Below are positions 18,189 to 26,314 of a stretch of 64,000 nt of DNA, one piece after another (within the stretch, counting starts at the first letter, position 1; the number at the start of each line of letters is the position of its first letter). A program made the translations under genes and the position numbers. Location of the stretch: assembly GCF_004014875.1 (NCBI RefSeq), contig NZ_CP034929.1, forward strand, positions 620,001 through 684,000, in the 5' to 3' direction. The stretch comes from Nocardioides yefusunii. GTDB taxonomy: Bacteria; Actinomycetota; Actinomycetes; Propionibacteriales; Nocardioidaceae. A model generated the notes under the pieces. That model had not been told where the DNA came from, did not search any database, and saw only the letters and a list, made by a program, of their open reading frames with translations.

Positions 18189-18749
18189 ATGAACCCGAGC
18201 GAACACGAACGCGACGAGCGCGATGCGCAGTTGATCCTTGCCTTGGTCGGACTCCTCAAAGACCGCACTGACCTCAACCTGACCAAGATCATCCGCGACG
18301 ACGTCGACTACGTCTGGGCCAAGCCCAGGGAGACCAAGCAGGGCCACCGCAAGCGTTCGGCAGGTTCCTGGTGGTCCGAGGAGGCATGGAAGCTCAAGGA
18401 TCAGAAGCGCTCCATTGGGTCAGACGGCTCAACCGTGGGTACGACGGGTGAGCACGTGATGCCCATGCGCGTCGTGTCCCAGCATCTGCTGGACCTCGCG
18501 CGGGCGGATCGGTTGGACGTCACCACGGTGCTTCGGCTATTGCGCCTGCCCATGGCTGTCGTCAGCGTTGACGAGGACGGCCTCCTGGACCGACAGAAGA
18601 TGCCGAACGGGTGGGTATTCGACGTCGATGCTCCGGACTTCGATGTCCGGATCTGGGACCGTTACACCGCGGCAGGGATCAAGGTGAGCGAACTCAGGCA
18701 ACTCGACGCACAGGGGAATCCCATCGGCCGCGCACCCCTCGGCTTCTAG
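18189..18749 (+). CDS. Hypothetical protein adjacent to the palindromic element
   Basis: A 186-residue soluble protein. The N-terminus is helical and charged (HERDERDAQLILALVGLLKD). The middle is basic and Trp-rich (YVWAKPRETKQGHRKRSAGSWW), and the C-terminal half has LDLARADRLDVTTVLRLLRLP and FDVRIWDRYTAAGIKVSELR. I recognise no family. Its third-position GC is visibly lower than that of neighbouring genes (codons such as CTT, CTA and TTG are used), which hints at recent acquisition. ATG 18189 has no good ribosome-binding site. It begins 37 bp after the repeat. Confidence 0.7.
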   Translation: MNPSEHERDERDAQLILALVGLLKDRTDLNLTKIIRDDVDYVWAKPRETKQGHRKRSAGSWWSEEAWKLKDQKRSIGSDGSTVGTTGEHVMPMRVVSQHLLDLARADRLDVTTVLRLLRLPMAVVSVDEDGLLDRQKMPNGWVFDVDAPDFDVRIWDRYTAAGIKVSELRQLDAQGNPIGRAPLGF

Positions 18750-18781
18750 TCGACCTGGCTGTGGGACGGCGAGGGCGGAGG

Positions 18782-19369
18782 TCAGACGAGGACGAACGAC
18801 CACTCCGGCCCGCCGTCCGCGGAGTACCCGGTGGCCAGGGAGTTCTCGTCGATGGTCACCGTGACCGTCCACGGCTCGAAGCCGTCCGGGCCCAGCGTGC
18901 GGGGGTCGGAACTGAAGGTCGCGGTGACGAGTTCGAAGAAGGCGAATCCCGTCGCAGGGAGCTCGTCGACCAAGAACGTGAACCTGCCGGTGGCGTTCGT
19001 CCGGTCGCCGTACAGGGACAAGCCGTCACCGAATCCCGGGCCCCCCGGCACGTCGTCGACCGGGGTCAGGGTGACGCTCACGCCGGCGGGCACCGGCAGG
19101 GTCAGGATGACGGTCATGGCAGTGCCGGTCGTGGCGGAGTCGTTCTGGATCTCGCCCCAGAAACTCGCCTCCGGGACGCCGTCACTGGGGAAGTACCACG
19201 AGCCGTGCCAGACGCCGAAGGAGACGGTGTTGCCGGAACTCGCGAAGGCCGGAGCGGCTGCAGCGACGCTGACCGCCGGCACCGCCCATGCGGCAGTGCG
19301 CACCGCGGTGCGGCGGTCGAGAAGGAGCGGACGGTCGGTGCGCGGGCGGGCGCTCTGCGGTGAGGTCAC
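18782..19369 (-). CDS. Tat-exported protein of unknown function (paralogue 1)
   Basis: A 195-residue exported protein. The twin-arginine signal reads DRRTAVRTAAWAVPAVS and ends at APAFAS near residue 45. The mature part is beta-rich and Gly/Thr/Phe-rich with TLTLPVPAGVSVTL-like strands, suggesting a surface or adhesin-like domain. The signal peptide closely resembles those of the exported proteins at 45.9 and 48.3 kb (RRA-x5-AAW-x-P-A), but this mature domain is shorter and lacks their ITDIDSN motif. GTG 19369 has TAGCCT 8 nt upstream. No Crp-type box is present here, unlike the other two. Confidence 0.72.
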   Translation of the reverse strand: MTSPQSARPRTDRPLLLDRRTAVRTAAWAVPAVSVAAAAPAFASSGNTVSFGVWHGSWYFPSDGVPEASFWGEIQNDSATTGTAMTVILTLPVPAGVSVTLTPVDDVPGGPGFGDGLSLYGDRTNATGRFTFLVDELPATGFAFFELVTATFSSDPRTLGPDGFEPWTVTVTIDENSLATGYSADGGPEWSFVLV

Positions 19370-19466
19370 GGAGCGGCAGGCTATCCCCGTACGGAGTCCA
19401 GAAACCGGGGGACCGGGGGTTTCTATGCCGGTGGTACGGACCTCGTGCCGAGCCCGGGTGGTCTGG

Positions 19467-20489
19467 TCAGAGGTCGTCGTCGACCGGCGCCGGGGTGAGC
19501 TTCGCCAGACGTGCCTGCAACGACGGGACGCGGTGCGCGTTCTCCTTGAGCCCGACGTACTGCTCGCCGAAGATCCCGAGCAGGGCGTCGTCGAGACGTC
19601 GTACTGCTCCGGTGGGGTGCCTGTAGCCCATGTGCGCGATCATCGCGTCGATGTCGACGCTGGTCAGCAGTGCCTCGAGTTCGGCCAGCGAGGTGATGCC
19701 GAGCTCCAGCAGCAGCCCGGAGATCCAGCCGTAGTGCTCCGACTTCGACCAGCCCGCGTCGGGGTACTGGGCGTCGAGGAACGCCGCGAGGTCGGCGGCG
19801 GCGATGCGCGGGTCCTGCGGGTCCTCACCGAGGTCGGGTCGTGGGGCGTCAGCCTGCAACTGGGCCTGGATCGAGGAGAACTCCCGGTCGGCCAGTTCCA
19901 GGAGACCGGCGGCCAGCGTGAAGCGTCGGTTGAGGTCAGGGGCCAGCGACTCCGGGATGGTGCCCTTGTAACGGATGTCGTGCTCGAACTCGGCCCACGA
20001 GTGCTGCAGGACAGTGCGGAGCTGAACGTTGGCGACCGCCCCGGCAATGTCCTCGAACCCCTCCGGGGCCTCGTCGGGCACCCGCACCAGCATGTGTCGC
20101 GAGGAGTAGCCGAAGTTGCCCAGCGCTGCGGTCTCCAGGCCCATGTCGCGGTCGTCGAGGACCTGGAACTCCTGCTCGAAGAGGGCAGCCACCGCGGTGA
20201 CGCCCTCCTGGACGTAGGTGATGACGCGGACGCCCACGGCGTCGGTGATCGCGGCGATCGGGTCGGCTGCCGGGTCGGCGGCCTGGATCCGCGCCGCCTT
20301 CGCTGCGAACGAGGCGACGGTCTTGGTGCGCGACGTCACCGTCAGGTAGTTGATGCCGGTGTCGTCGAGGAGCGAGGTGATGAGTTCCGCGCACCGCAGG
20401 GTCGGCTCGACCAGGGTCGGTCGCAACGCCGCGTACTCACGGACGGAGTCGCGAACGGGGCCTTCGTGCGTGGACGCGGAGTCGATCAT
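19467..20489 (-). CDS. RelA/SpoT-domain (p)ppGpp synthetase-like protein
   Basis: A 340-residue protein. Residues about 45-170 form a RelA/SpoT synthetase domain: SRTKTVASFAAKAAR, ITDAVGVRVITYV, GYSSRHMLVRVP and VQLRTVLQHSWAEFEHDIRYK, the last being the synthetase-specific E/Q-x-RT...W-x-E...HD pattern. There is no HD hydrolase domain, so it belongs with small alarmone synthetases, though its 150-residue C-terminal helical extension is longer than usual. That extension may be regulatory. It would raise (p)ppGpp in the cytoplasm. It lies 56 bp beyond mug on the same strand and inside the palindrome-bounded region. Confidence 0.82.
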   Translation of the reverse strand: MIDSASTHEGPVRDSVREYAALRPTLVEPTLRCAELITSLLDDTGINYLTVTSRTKTVASFAAKAARIQAADPAADPIAAITDAVGVRVITYVQEGVTAVAALFEQEFQVLDDRDMGLETAALGNFGYSSRHMLVRVPDEAPEGFEDIAGAVANVQLRTVLQHSWAEFEHDIRYKGTIPESLAPDLNRRFTLAAGLLELADREFSSIQAQLQADAPRPDLGEDPQDPRIAAADLAAFLDAQYPDAGWSKSEHYGWISGLLLELGITSLAELEALLTSVDIDAMIAHMGYRHPTGAVRRLDDALLGIFGEQYVGLKENAHRVPSLQARLAKLTPAPVDDDL

Positions 20490-20545
20490 GGGACCAGCCT
20501 GCACTACGGCACCCACAGGTTCACGCCACCACGGCGCAAGAGCGG

Positions 20546-21160
20546 TCAGATGACGCCGGCGGCCCGGGCCGGTCCGGCGTACGCCTGGGCCAGGGAATCG
20601 ACGGTCTCGCGGGCATTCAGCCCCGAGGGGTTGGGCACCACCCAGAGTTCGGCGCCCGACCACAGGTCGCTGGCCCCCGCGAGATCGGCACCACCGAACA
20701 GGTCCGGCTCAGGCAGCTCCTGACGTCCGGCGACGGCCTTCTTCTGTCCGAACGCCTGGCGGTACACCGTCAGGCCCGCGATCGCGACCACCCGCGGACG
20801 GACCCGGGCGACGGTCGCGAGCAACTGCTGGCCGCCCTCGGTGATCTCCTCGGCGCTCAGCTCGTCGGCCCGCGCAGTGGCTCGACGCACCACGTTGGTG
20901 AACCCGATGCCGCGCGCCTTCATGTAGTCGCGGTCGAAGGGCGTCATCCCGTCGACCGGATCGATGAGGTGCTCGGTGATCCCGGCCCGGTGTAGAGCCG
21001 GGTAGAACCGGTTGGTGGGGTGCGCGAAATGAGTCAGCGTCGCCGCGGTCCACAGGCCCGGGTTGATGCCCACGAAGAGCAGCTTCACGTCGTCGCCCAG
21101 CAGGTCCGGGACCTCGGCGTCGCGGTAGGTCTCGAGTTCGTCGCGGGTGAAGCGGGCCAT
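20546..21160 (-). CDS. mug: G/U mismatch-specific DNA glycosylase (Mug/TDG family)
   Basis: A 204-residue uracil-DNA glycosylase-superfamily enzyme that removes U or T mispaired with G. Motif A is VGINPGLWTA (residues 30-40), in which Asn is the catalytic residue of the Mug family, and motif B is VVPNPSGLNA near residue 178. TNRFYPALHRAGIT and FTNVVRRATARADELS are typical of the fold. TAACCT lies 6 nt before ATG 21160, so it may be leaderless. The start is only 59 bp from the divergent DNA methyltransferase, a suggestive pairing, since methylation-associated deamination creates the lesions Mug repairs. That link is inference, and it would need cytosine methylation. Confidence 0.88.
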   Translation of the reverse strand: MARFTRDELETYRDAEVPDLLGDDVKLLFVGINPGLWTAATLTHFAHPTNRFYPALHRAGITEHLIDPVDGMTPFDRDYMKARGIGFTNVVRRATARADELSAEEITEGGQQLLATVARVRPRVVAIAGLTVYRQAFGQKKAVAGRQELPEPDLFGGADLAGASDLWSGAELWVVPNPSGLNARETVDSLAQAYAGPARAAGVI

Positions 21161-21219
21161 GGGGTGAGGTTAGTCGGGGCGATCGTGCCGCCCCGCTTCC
21201 GGACGGTTAGATTCGCGAG

Positions 21220-22455
21220 ATGACCACCTGGAACACGTTCGTCGAGGGAGACAATCTCGACGTCCTGACGGCGATGCCGGAGGCCAGCGTCGATCTCGTG
21301 GTCACCGACCCCCCCTACAACACCGGCAACGACTTCGCCTACGTCGACACGTTCCGCGGCCGCGACGGTCGTCGGGCCGGACGGCACGAGGCATGGGTGG
21401 CGTTCATGCGTCCCCGGCTGGAGCAGATGCACCGCGTCCTGGCGCCCACCGGTGCGCTCGCGATCAGCATCGACGACAACGAACAGGCCCGGCTCCGGCT
21501 GCTCCTGGACGACGTCTTCGGTGAGGAGAACTTCCTCGCCCAGGTGGTCGTCAACCTCAACTCCAAGGGCCGCCAGCTCGGCTCGGGTTTCGCGACCAAC
21601 CACGAGTACCTGCTCGTCTACTCCCGTGACGCCAAGCAGTGCGTCCTGGACGCCCGCACCACCGACACCGTCGACCCGGCCGACTTCCCGCACGTCACCG
21701 ACGACGGTCGCGCGCACCGCTTCCTGCCGCTGCGCAACACGAACAAGAAGTTCAACCCGGTCTCCACGCCGACGTTGCACTACCCGTTGCACGGCGACCC
21801 CATCACCGGTCGCGTCGACGTCGAGCCGTTCGAGGGAAGCACCGCGTTCCTGCCGGTCTTCGGGGACGGTGCCGCAGCGGTGTGGCGCTGGTCGGTGAAG
21901 CTCGCCGCCGAACGTCCCCACGACCTGGTCTGTCGGGAGATCCGCGGCCTCAAGGGGCCGCGCGCCGACATCTTCCAGCGCGACTGGCTCGACGCTCCCG
22001 GCGGTCGCCGCAAGAAGCTCCGCACGATCTGGCACCACGAGGAGATCGGCTCCACCGACACCTCCGCCGCCGAGCTCAAGAAGCTCATCGGCAAGGTCTT
22101 CGAGTCGCCCAAGCCCACCGGTCTGGTGCGGCGGGTGCTGCGCACGATGCCCGACGACGCCCGCGTCCTGGACCCGTTCGCGGGCTCGGGGACCACCGGG
22201 CACGCGGTCGCGATGCTCAACGTCGAGGACGGCGGGACGCGCACCTGCGTCTCGATCAACGTCGCCGAACCCACGCGCGCCGGATCGGCTGCGGCTCTGG
22301 CGGGTCTGACGACGGTCGCCGACATCACCCGGGCCCGGCTGCGAGCGGTGGCCGAGGAGGTCGGGGGAGGGCTCGTCGAGCAGGTGTTCACCCGTCCCGA
22401 CGCTGACCTGTCCGACAACCTTCCTGCCGATCTGCCCGCGCAACTGTTGCCTTGA
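21220..22455 (+). CDS. Solitary type III Mod-like DNA methyltransferase (beta class)
   Basis: A 411-residue SAM-dependent amino-methyltransferase. Catalytic motif IV is DPPYNTGN near residue 30, and the SAM motif I FAGSGTTGHA comes later, near 325: the beta-class order used by N6-adenine or N4-cytosine methyltransferases, including type III Mod subunits. NTNKKFNPVSTPTLHYP and AELKKLIGKVFESPKPTGL are also Mod-like. No restriction gene is adjacent, so it looks like an orphan with a possible epigenetic role. TAGATT lies 6 nt before ATG 21220 (leaderless). The last codons (AQLLP) and stop are encoded inside the left arm of palindromic repeat copy 2. Confidence 0.88.
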   Translation: MTTWNTFVEGDNLDVLTAMPEASVDLVVTDPPYNTGNDFAYVDTFRGRDGRRAGRHEAWVAFMRPRLEQMHRVLAPTGALAISIDDNEQARLRLLLDDVFGEENFLAQVVVNLNSKGRQLGSGFATNHEYLLVYSRDAKQCVLDARTTDTVDPADFPHVTDDGRAHRFLPLRNTNKKFNPVSTPTLHYPLHGDPITGRVDVEPFEGSTAFLPVFGDGAAAVWRWSVKLAAERPHDLVCREIRGLKGPRADIFQRDWLDAPGGRRKKLRTIWHHEEIGSTDTSAAELKKLIGKVFESPKPTGLVRRVLRTMPDDARVLDPFAGSGTTGHAVAMLNVEDGGTRTCVSINVAEPTRAGSAAALAGLTTVADITRARLRAVAEEVGGGLVEQVFTRPDADLSDNLPADLPAQLLP

Positions 22456-22499
22456 TGCGGTGACACGCCGCCGGAGTGGCATCAATCCGACAATTGCGG
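22438..22499. repeat. 62-bp palindromic element, copy 2
   Basis: This copy is inverted relative to 18091-18152 and matches its reverse complement at 52 of 62 positions. The right half is intact for 24 bp (AGTGGCATCAATCCGACAAT and on). The left arm has diverged, so the hairpin is imperfect. The left arm overlaps the end of the methyltransferase gene, supplying its last codons and stop. Confidence 0.82.
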
Positions 22500-22524
22500 T
22501 GCGGTGCGGTGCGGCGTGGGGCGG

Positions 22525-23655
22525 TCAGCCCAGCGACTCGCGCAACTCCCTGACGACGGAGTCGACGACGGCCACCAGGCTTCCGTCGTTCTCCTCGGCG
22601 ACGCGACGCTGACGCTGGTAGGAGGCGCCGTGCTCGGCCATCCGCCACACGCCGTCGAGCTCCTCCTCACAGCCCAGCTGGGCCGCGATCGGCTCGAGAC
22701 GCTGGAGCTCCTCGGCGAGGTGTTCGGTGACGAGCTGCTCGCGGTTGTCGGCGTCGAGGATCACGATCGCGTCGAGGCCGTAGCGCGCAGCGCGCCACTT
22801 GTTCTCCTGGACGTGCCACGGCGGCAGGGTGGGGATCTTCTCCCCGGAAGCGATCCGGGTGTCGAGGTCGACGACGAGGCACTGGACGAACGCCGCCAGG
22901 GCGCTGATCTCGTCGAGGGTGGAGACCCCGTCGCAGACCCGGGTCTCGACGGTGCCCAGACGCGGGACGGGCCGGATGTCCCAGCGGATCTCGTTGAGCT
23001 CCTCGATCACGCCGGTGGTGATCTGGTCGCCGGAGAACCGCTCGAACTCTTCCCACTTCTCGAACTGGAACGGCAGACCCGCGGTGGGCAGCTGCTGGAA
23101 CATCTGCGCGCGGTTGGAGGCGTACCCGGTGTCCATGCCGTCCCACATCGGTGACGACGCCGAGAGAGCCAGCAGGTGCGGGTAGTGGTTGAGGAGGCCG
23201 CCGATCACCGGCAGGACGCGGTCGCGCTCGGGCAGACCGACGTGGACGTGGACGCCCCAGATCATCATCTGGCGGCCCCACCACTGGGTGCGGTCGATGA
23301 GTTCCTCGTAGCGCGCGCCGGGCGTCACCTGGGCCTCGGACCACTTCGCGAACGGGTGTGAGCCGGCACCGAACAGGTCGACGCCGAGCTGGTCGGCGGC
23401 CGGGACCACGACGTCGAGGACGTCCCGGAGTTGTTCGCGGGCCTGACCGACCGTGTGGCAGATGCCGGTGACGACCTCGACGGTGTTGCGCAGCAGTTCC
23501 TTGTGCAGCCGCTCGGGGCTGGCCATCTGCGGGGTCGCGGAGGCGAACAGGTCGTCGGCGGCGTTCACCAGGTCCCGGGTGGTCCGGTCGACGAGGGCGA
23601 GCTCCCACTCCACGCCCACGGTAGGGCTGGGGGAGGAGTGGAAGTCGATGCGCAT
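22525..23655 (-). CDS. Carboxylate-amine ligase, YbdK / GCS2 family
   Basis: A 376-residue ATP-grasp-like enzyme of the glutamate-cysteine ligase type 2 family. Motifs: TVGVEWELALVD at the N-terminus, HKELLRNTVEVVTGIC, WGVHVHVGLPERD, ETRVCDGVSTLDE and NKWRAARYGLDA. Members ligate an amino acid carboxylate to an amine; the natural substrate of the actinobacterial group is not settled. Because the organism makes mycothiol, a glutathione role is doubtful. ATG 23655 is preferred to the ATG at 23667 because TATGCT (23663-23668) sits 7 nt before it. It is divergent from the ThrE-type exporter, with a palindromic operator candidate between them. Confidence 0.85.
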   Translation of the reverse strand: MRIDFHSSPSPTVGVEWELALVDRTTRDLVNAADDLFASATPQMASPERLHKELLRNTVEVVTGICHTVGQAREQLRDVLDVVVPAADQLGVDLFGAGSHPFAKWSEAQVTPGARYEELIDRTQWWGRQMMIWGVHVHVGLPERDRVLPVIGGLLNHYPHLLALSASSPMWDGMDTGYASNRAQMFQQLPTAGLPFQFEKWEEFERFSGDQITTGVIEELNEIRWDIRPVPRLGTVETRVCDGVSTLDEISALAAFVQCLVVDLDTRIASGEKIPTLPPWHVQENKWRAARYGLDAIVILDADNREQLVTEHLAEELQRLEPIAAQLGCEEELDGVWRMAEHGASYQRQRRVAEENDGSLVAVVDSVVRELRESLG

Positions 23656-23739
23656 GGTCGGAAGCATAGGGGGCGGAACCCCGTCGTGAGGATGGCATGG
23701 ACGGGCTGTGGTGACACTCACCGGAAGTCGTTCACACGC

Positions 23740-23760
23740 GTTCACGTGCGGGACGTGAAC
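23740..23760. promoter_or_regulatory. Operator-like inverted repeat between ybdK and the ThrE-type exporter
   Basis: Perfect 8-bp arms GTTCACGT and ACGTGAAC are separated by GCGGG. The site lies 85 bp before the ybdK-like start and 65 bp before the exporter start, a typical position for a dimeric repressor. The cognate regulator is unknown and is not encoded next door. Confidence 0.5.
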
Positions 23761-23824
23761 CGTTCGTGGCGCTGCTGCGCCGCGTCGGTGCGGCGTGTCG
23801 GTGTGCCGTGGCAGTGTGGTGCTC

Positions 23825-25183
23825 GTGTCACAGTCCGAAGCCCACGACGTCAAGGAACTCAACCTCGCGATCGACCTGTGCCTGCGCATAGGCGAGATGT
23901 TGCTGGGCAACGGCGCGGGTGCCGCCGACGTGACCTCCACGATGCGGGCCGCGGCCCAGCACCTCGGGCTGCGCAACACCGACATCGACGTCACGTTCAC
24001 CCAGATCTCGATGAGTCACCAGTACGACCCGGCCGAACCGACCCTGGTGATGATCCGCGCGGTCCCCAACCGCGGTTACAACTACGAGGACCTCACCCAG
24101 GTCGACCACCTGGTCCGCGACCTCACCGCAGGTCGCATCGACCTCTACACGGCCCGCACCCGGATGGCGACGATCGTCTCCACGCCGCCGCGCTACCCGC
24201 GCTGGGTGGTGACGGTCTCCACCGGGCTGATGAGTGCCGCCGTCGGCCTGGCTCTCGGCGGTGGTCCCTACGTCGTGGTGATCGCGTTCCTTGCGGCCTG
24301 CTCCATCGACCGGGTGATGCTGTGGATGCACCGGCGTCGGCTGCCGATGTTCTACCAGCAGGTCGCGGGCGGTTTCGTGGCCAGCGTCTTCGCGGTGGGA
24401 GCCAGCCTCACCGACCTCGACGTCGACCTGTCGGTGGTGATCACGGCCAACATCATCATGCTGCTCGCCGGCATCGGTTTCATGGGAGCGCTGCAGGACG
24501 CGATCAGCGGGTTCCACCTCACCGGCACCGCCCGGATCACCGAGGCGATCATCGCCACGGTCGGGATCGTCGCCGGGGTCTCCGGCGGCATCACGTTCGG
24601 CAAGGCGTTGGGTGCCGACTGGTTCTACTACGTCCCGGGACGCACCGGCTTCGAGGAGATCGGGGTGCTGATGCTGGGCGCGGGGATCGCGGCGGCCGCG
24701 TTCGCGCTCTCGGCCTACGCTCCACGGCGCTCCCTGGCGCCGATCGCGGTGGTCGCCGCCGTCGCGTCGGGCGTGTGGCGGGCGATCAGCGAGGCCGGCG
24801 CAGACGGTGCCTGGGCGGCTGCGGTCGCGGCGTTCCTGGTGGGTCTGGTGGCCTACGAGGTCTCGCGACGTTGTGGCGTCCCGCCGCTGGTGATCGTGGT
24901 CCCCGCGATGGTGCCGTTGCTGCCCGGTCTCTCGATCTACCGCGGCCTCTCGCTGCTCACCCAGGGCGGATTCATGGTCTCCCAGGGTCTGCTCGCGATG
25001 GTGACCGCAGCCTCCGTCGCGCTCGCCTTGGCTGCCGGCGTCATCTTCGGTGAGTTCATCGCCCAGCCGGTCCAGCGGGAGTCGCGCCGGTTGGAGTCAC
25101 GCCTCGCCGGGCCGCGTCTGGTCGGAGTGTTCCGACCCAGGACGCGGGCCCGACGCCGTGAGCTCGCCGCGCAGGAGGACTGA
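23825..25183 (+). CDS. ThrE-type threonine/serine exporter
   Basis: A roughly 452-residue membrane protein. An N-terminal cytoplasmic ThrE domain (about residues 1-140: DVKELNLAIDLCLRIGEMLL, NGAGAADVTSTM) precedes about ten transmembrane helices. Repeated MLLAGIGFMGALQDAISG and MVPLLPGLSIYRGL segments are characteristic of the ThrE/YjjP-YjjB superfamily, which exports small amino acids by proton exchange. Several in-frame GTG codons exist (23795-23825). GTG 23825 is selected because CAGTGT lies 7 nt upstream in the leaderless arrangement, but this is uncertain. Confidence 0.88.
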   Translation: MSQSEAHDVKELNLAIDLCLRIGEMLLGNGAGAADVTSTMRAAAQHLGLRNTDIDVTFTQISMSHQYDPAEPTLVMIRAVPNRGYNYEDLTQVDHLVRDLTAGRIDLYTARTRMATIVSTPPRYPRWVVTVSTGLMSAAVGLALGGGPYVVVIAFLAACSIDRVMLWMHRRRLPMFYQQVAGGFVASVFAVGASLTDLDVDLSVVITANIIMLLAGIGFMGALQDAISGFHLTGTARITEAIIATVGIVAGVSGGITFGKALGADWFYYVPGRTGFEEIGVLMLGAGIAAAAFALSAYAPRRSLAPIAVVAAVASGVWRAISEAGADGAWAAAVAAFLVGLVAYEVSRRCGVPPLVIVVPAMVPLLPGLSIYRGLSLLTQGGFMVSQGLLAMVTAASVALALAAGVIFGEFIAQPVQRESRRLESRLAGPRLVGVFRPRTRARRRELAAQED

Positions 25184-25186
25184 GTC

Positions 25187-26212
25187 TCAGTCCTCGTCCG
25201 GCGTGGCCGGGGGAGTGCCGTTCGGGCCGCCTTGCGGGGGAGTGCCGTTCGGGCCGCCTTGCGGGGGAGTGCCGTTCGGGCCGCCTTGCGGCGGAGTGCC
25301 GCCGGGGCCACCCTGTGGAGGTGTGCCTCCGGGACCGCCCGACGGGGGCCTGCCGCCGGTCGGCTCGGTGCGGGTGTCCTCGCGGACCGCCAGCTGGACC
25401 GCGAATCCCCTCTCGACGTCACCGGTGACGCTGGCCAACTGCAGGACACCACCGTCGTCACCGAAGACGTTGTCGGAGTCGAGAGAGACCTCGGCGAACG
25501 TCTTCAACGACGCTTCGTAGCCGTCGGTGGCGTACACCTTGGCGCAGGCGTCCTGGGGCAGCGCGACCTGCGAGGTCGCGATCGCGTTGGTGGAGTCGTC
25601 GATGGCATCGGCGTCGGGATAGACCTCGAAGTGGATGTGTGGCCAACGCCCGGTGTAACAGGCCGGGAAGATCGAGGTGAACCGGACGATGCCGTCGTCG
25701 TCGGCGACCTGTACACCGCGCAGGTAGTTCTCCTTCTCGATCGCCGAGGAGTACATCGAGTAGTCGCCGTTGCGGTCGCAGTGCCACACGTAGACCGCGA
25801 CGCCGGCGAACGCCGAACCGCCGTTGGCCATGTCGGAGAGGTTGAGCTGCAACGTCATCGGGACGCCCTCGGCGACCCCGTCGGCGTCCCCGAAGGACGC
25901 GCGGATGTCGCTGCGGATGATTCCGGACTCCTCCAGGACGTCGGGGCCGTTGGAGCCGTCGCCGGGGTAGGGGCCGGCGGTCTCGTCAGGGAGCTCACCC
26001 TCGGCGGTGCTGCCGGAGTCGGCCCGGGTGGAGTCGGAGTCGTCGGAGCACCCGGCCAGACCGAGCCCGACGACGCCGATCCCGGCGGCGCGCAGCAGCG
26101 AACGGCGACCCATCAGGGTGCCGACGTCGAACGCGAGGCCCTGGTCCTCGACGTCCTCGTGGGCGCGGGGGAGCACGCGACCACGCCAGGTGCGGGGAGT
26201 GCGACGGTTCAT
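25187..26212 (-). CDS. Intradiol-dioxygenase-like secreted lipoprotein with a repetitive tail
   Basis: A 341-residue exported protein. A Tat-type signal (GRRSLLRAAGIGVVGLGLAGC) ends in a lipobox. The domain at about 90-260 follows intradiol ring-cleavage dioxygenases: ETAGPYP, SDIRASFG, VAVYVWHCDRNGDYSMYS, NYLRGVQVADDDG and FPACYTGRWPHIHFEV, with the Tyr and the two His iron ligands visible in the last segment. Such secreted members may act on aromatic substrates outside the cell; the substrate is unknown. The C-terminal 50 residues are GGPNGTPPQ repeats. AAAGGC serves ATG 26212. It converges on the exporter with 3 bp between stops. Confidence 0.82.
   Translation of the reverse strand: MNRRTPRTWRGRVLPRAHEDVEDQGLAFDVGTLMGRRSLLRAAGIGVVGLGLAGCSDDSDSTRADSGSTAEGELPDETAGPYPGDGSNGPDVLEESGIIRSDIRASFGDADGVAEGVPMTLQLNLSDMANGGSAFAGVAVYVWHCDRNGDYSMYSSAIEKENYLRGVQVADDDGIVRFTSIFPACYTGRWPHIHFEVYPDADAIDDSTNAIATSQVALPQDACAKVYATDGYEASLKTFAEVSLDSDNVFGDDGGVLQLASVTGDVERGFAVQLAVREDTRTEPTGGRPPSGGPGGTPPQGGPGGTPPQGGPNGTPPQGGPNGTPPQGGPNGTPPATPDED
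25209..25343 (-). repeat. 27-bp tandem repeat encoding GGPNGTPPQ units
   Basis: Five in-frame 27-bp units begin at 25209, 25236, 25263, 25290 and 25317. The first three are identical and the last two have diverged. Each encodes nine residues of a Gly/Pro-rich tail, and recent expansion is likely. Confidence 0.9.
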
Positions 26213-26314
26213 CGTGAGTGCCTTTCCGTCCGGCGCGGCGCCGGCTGTGGGCCCATGATGACTCCGCACCTGAGCCGTGCGCTGTGGCTCGTCTGTGTCG
26301 TTCCCGTGAAGGGC

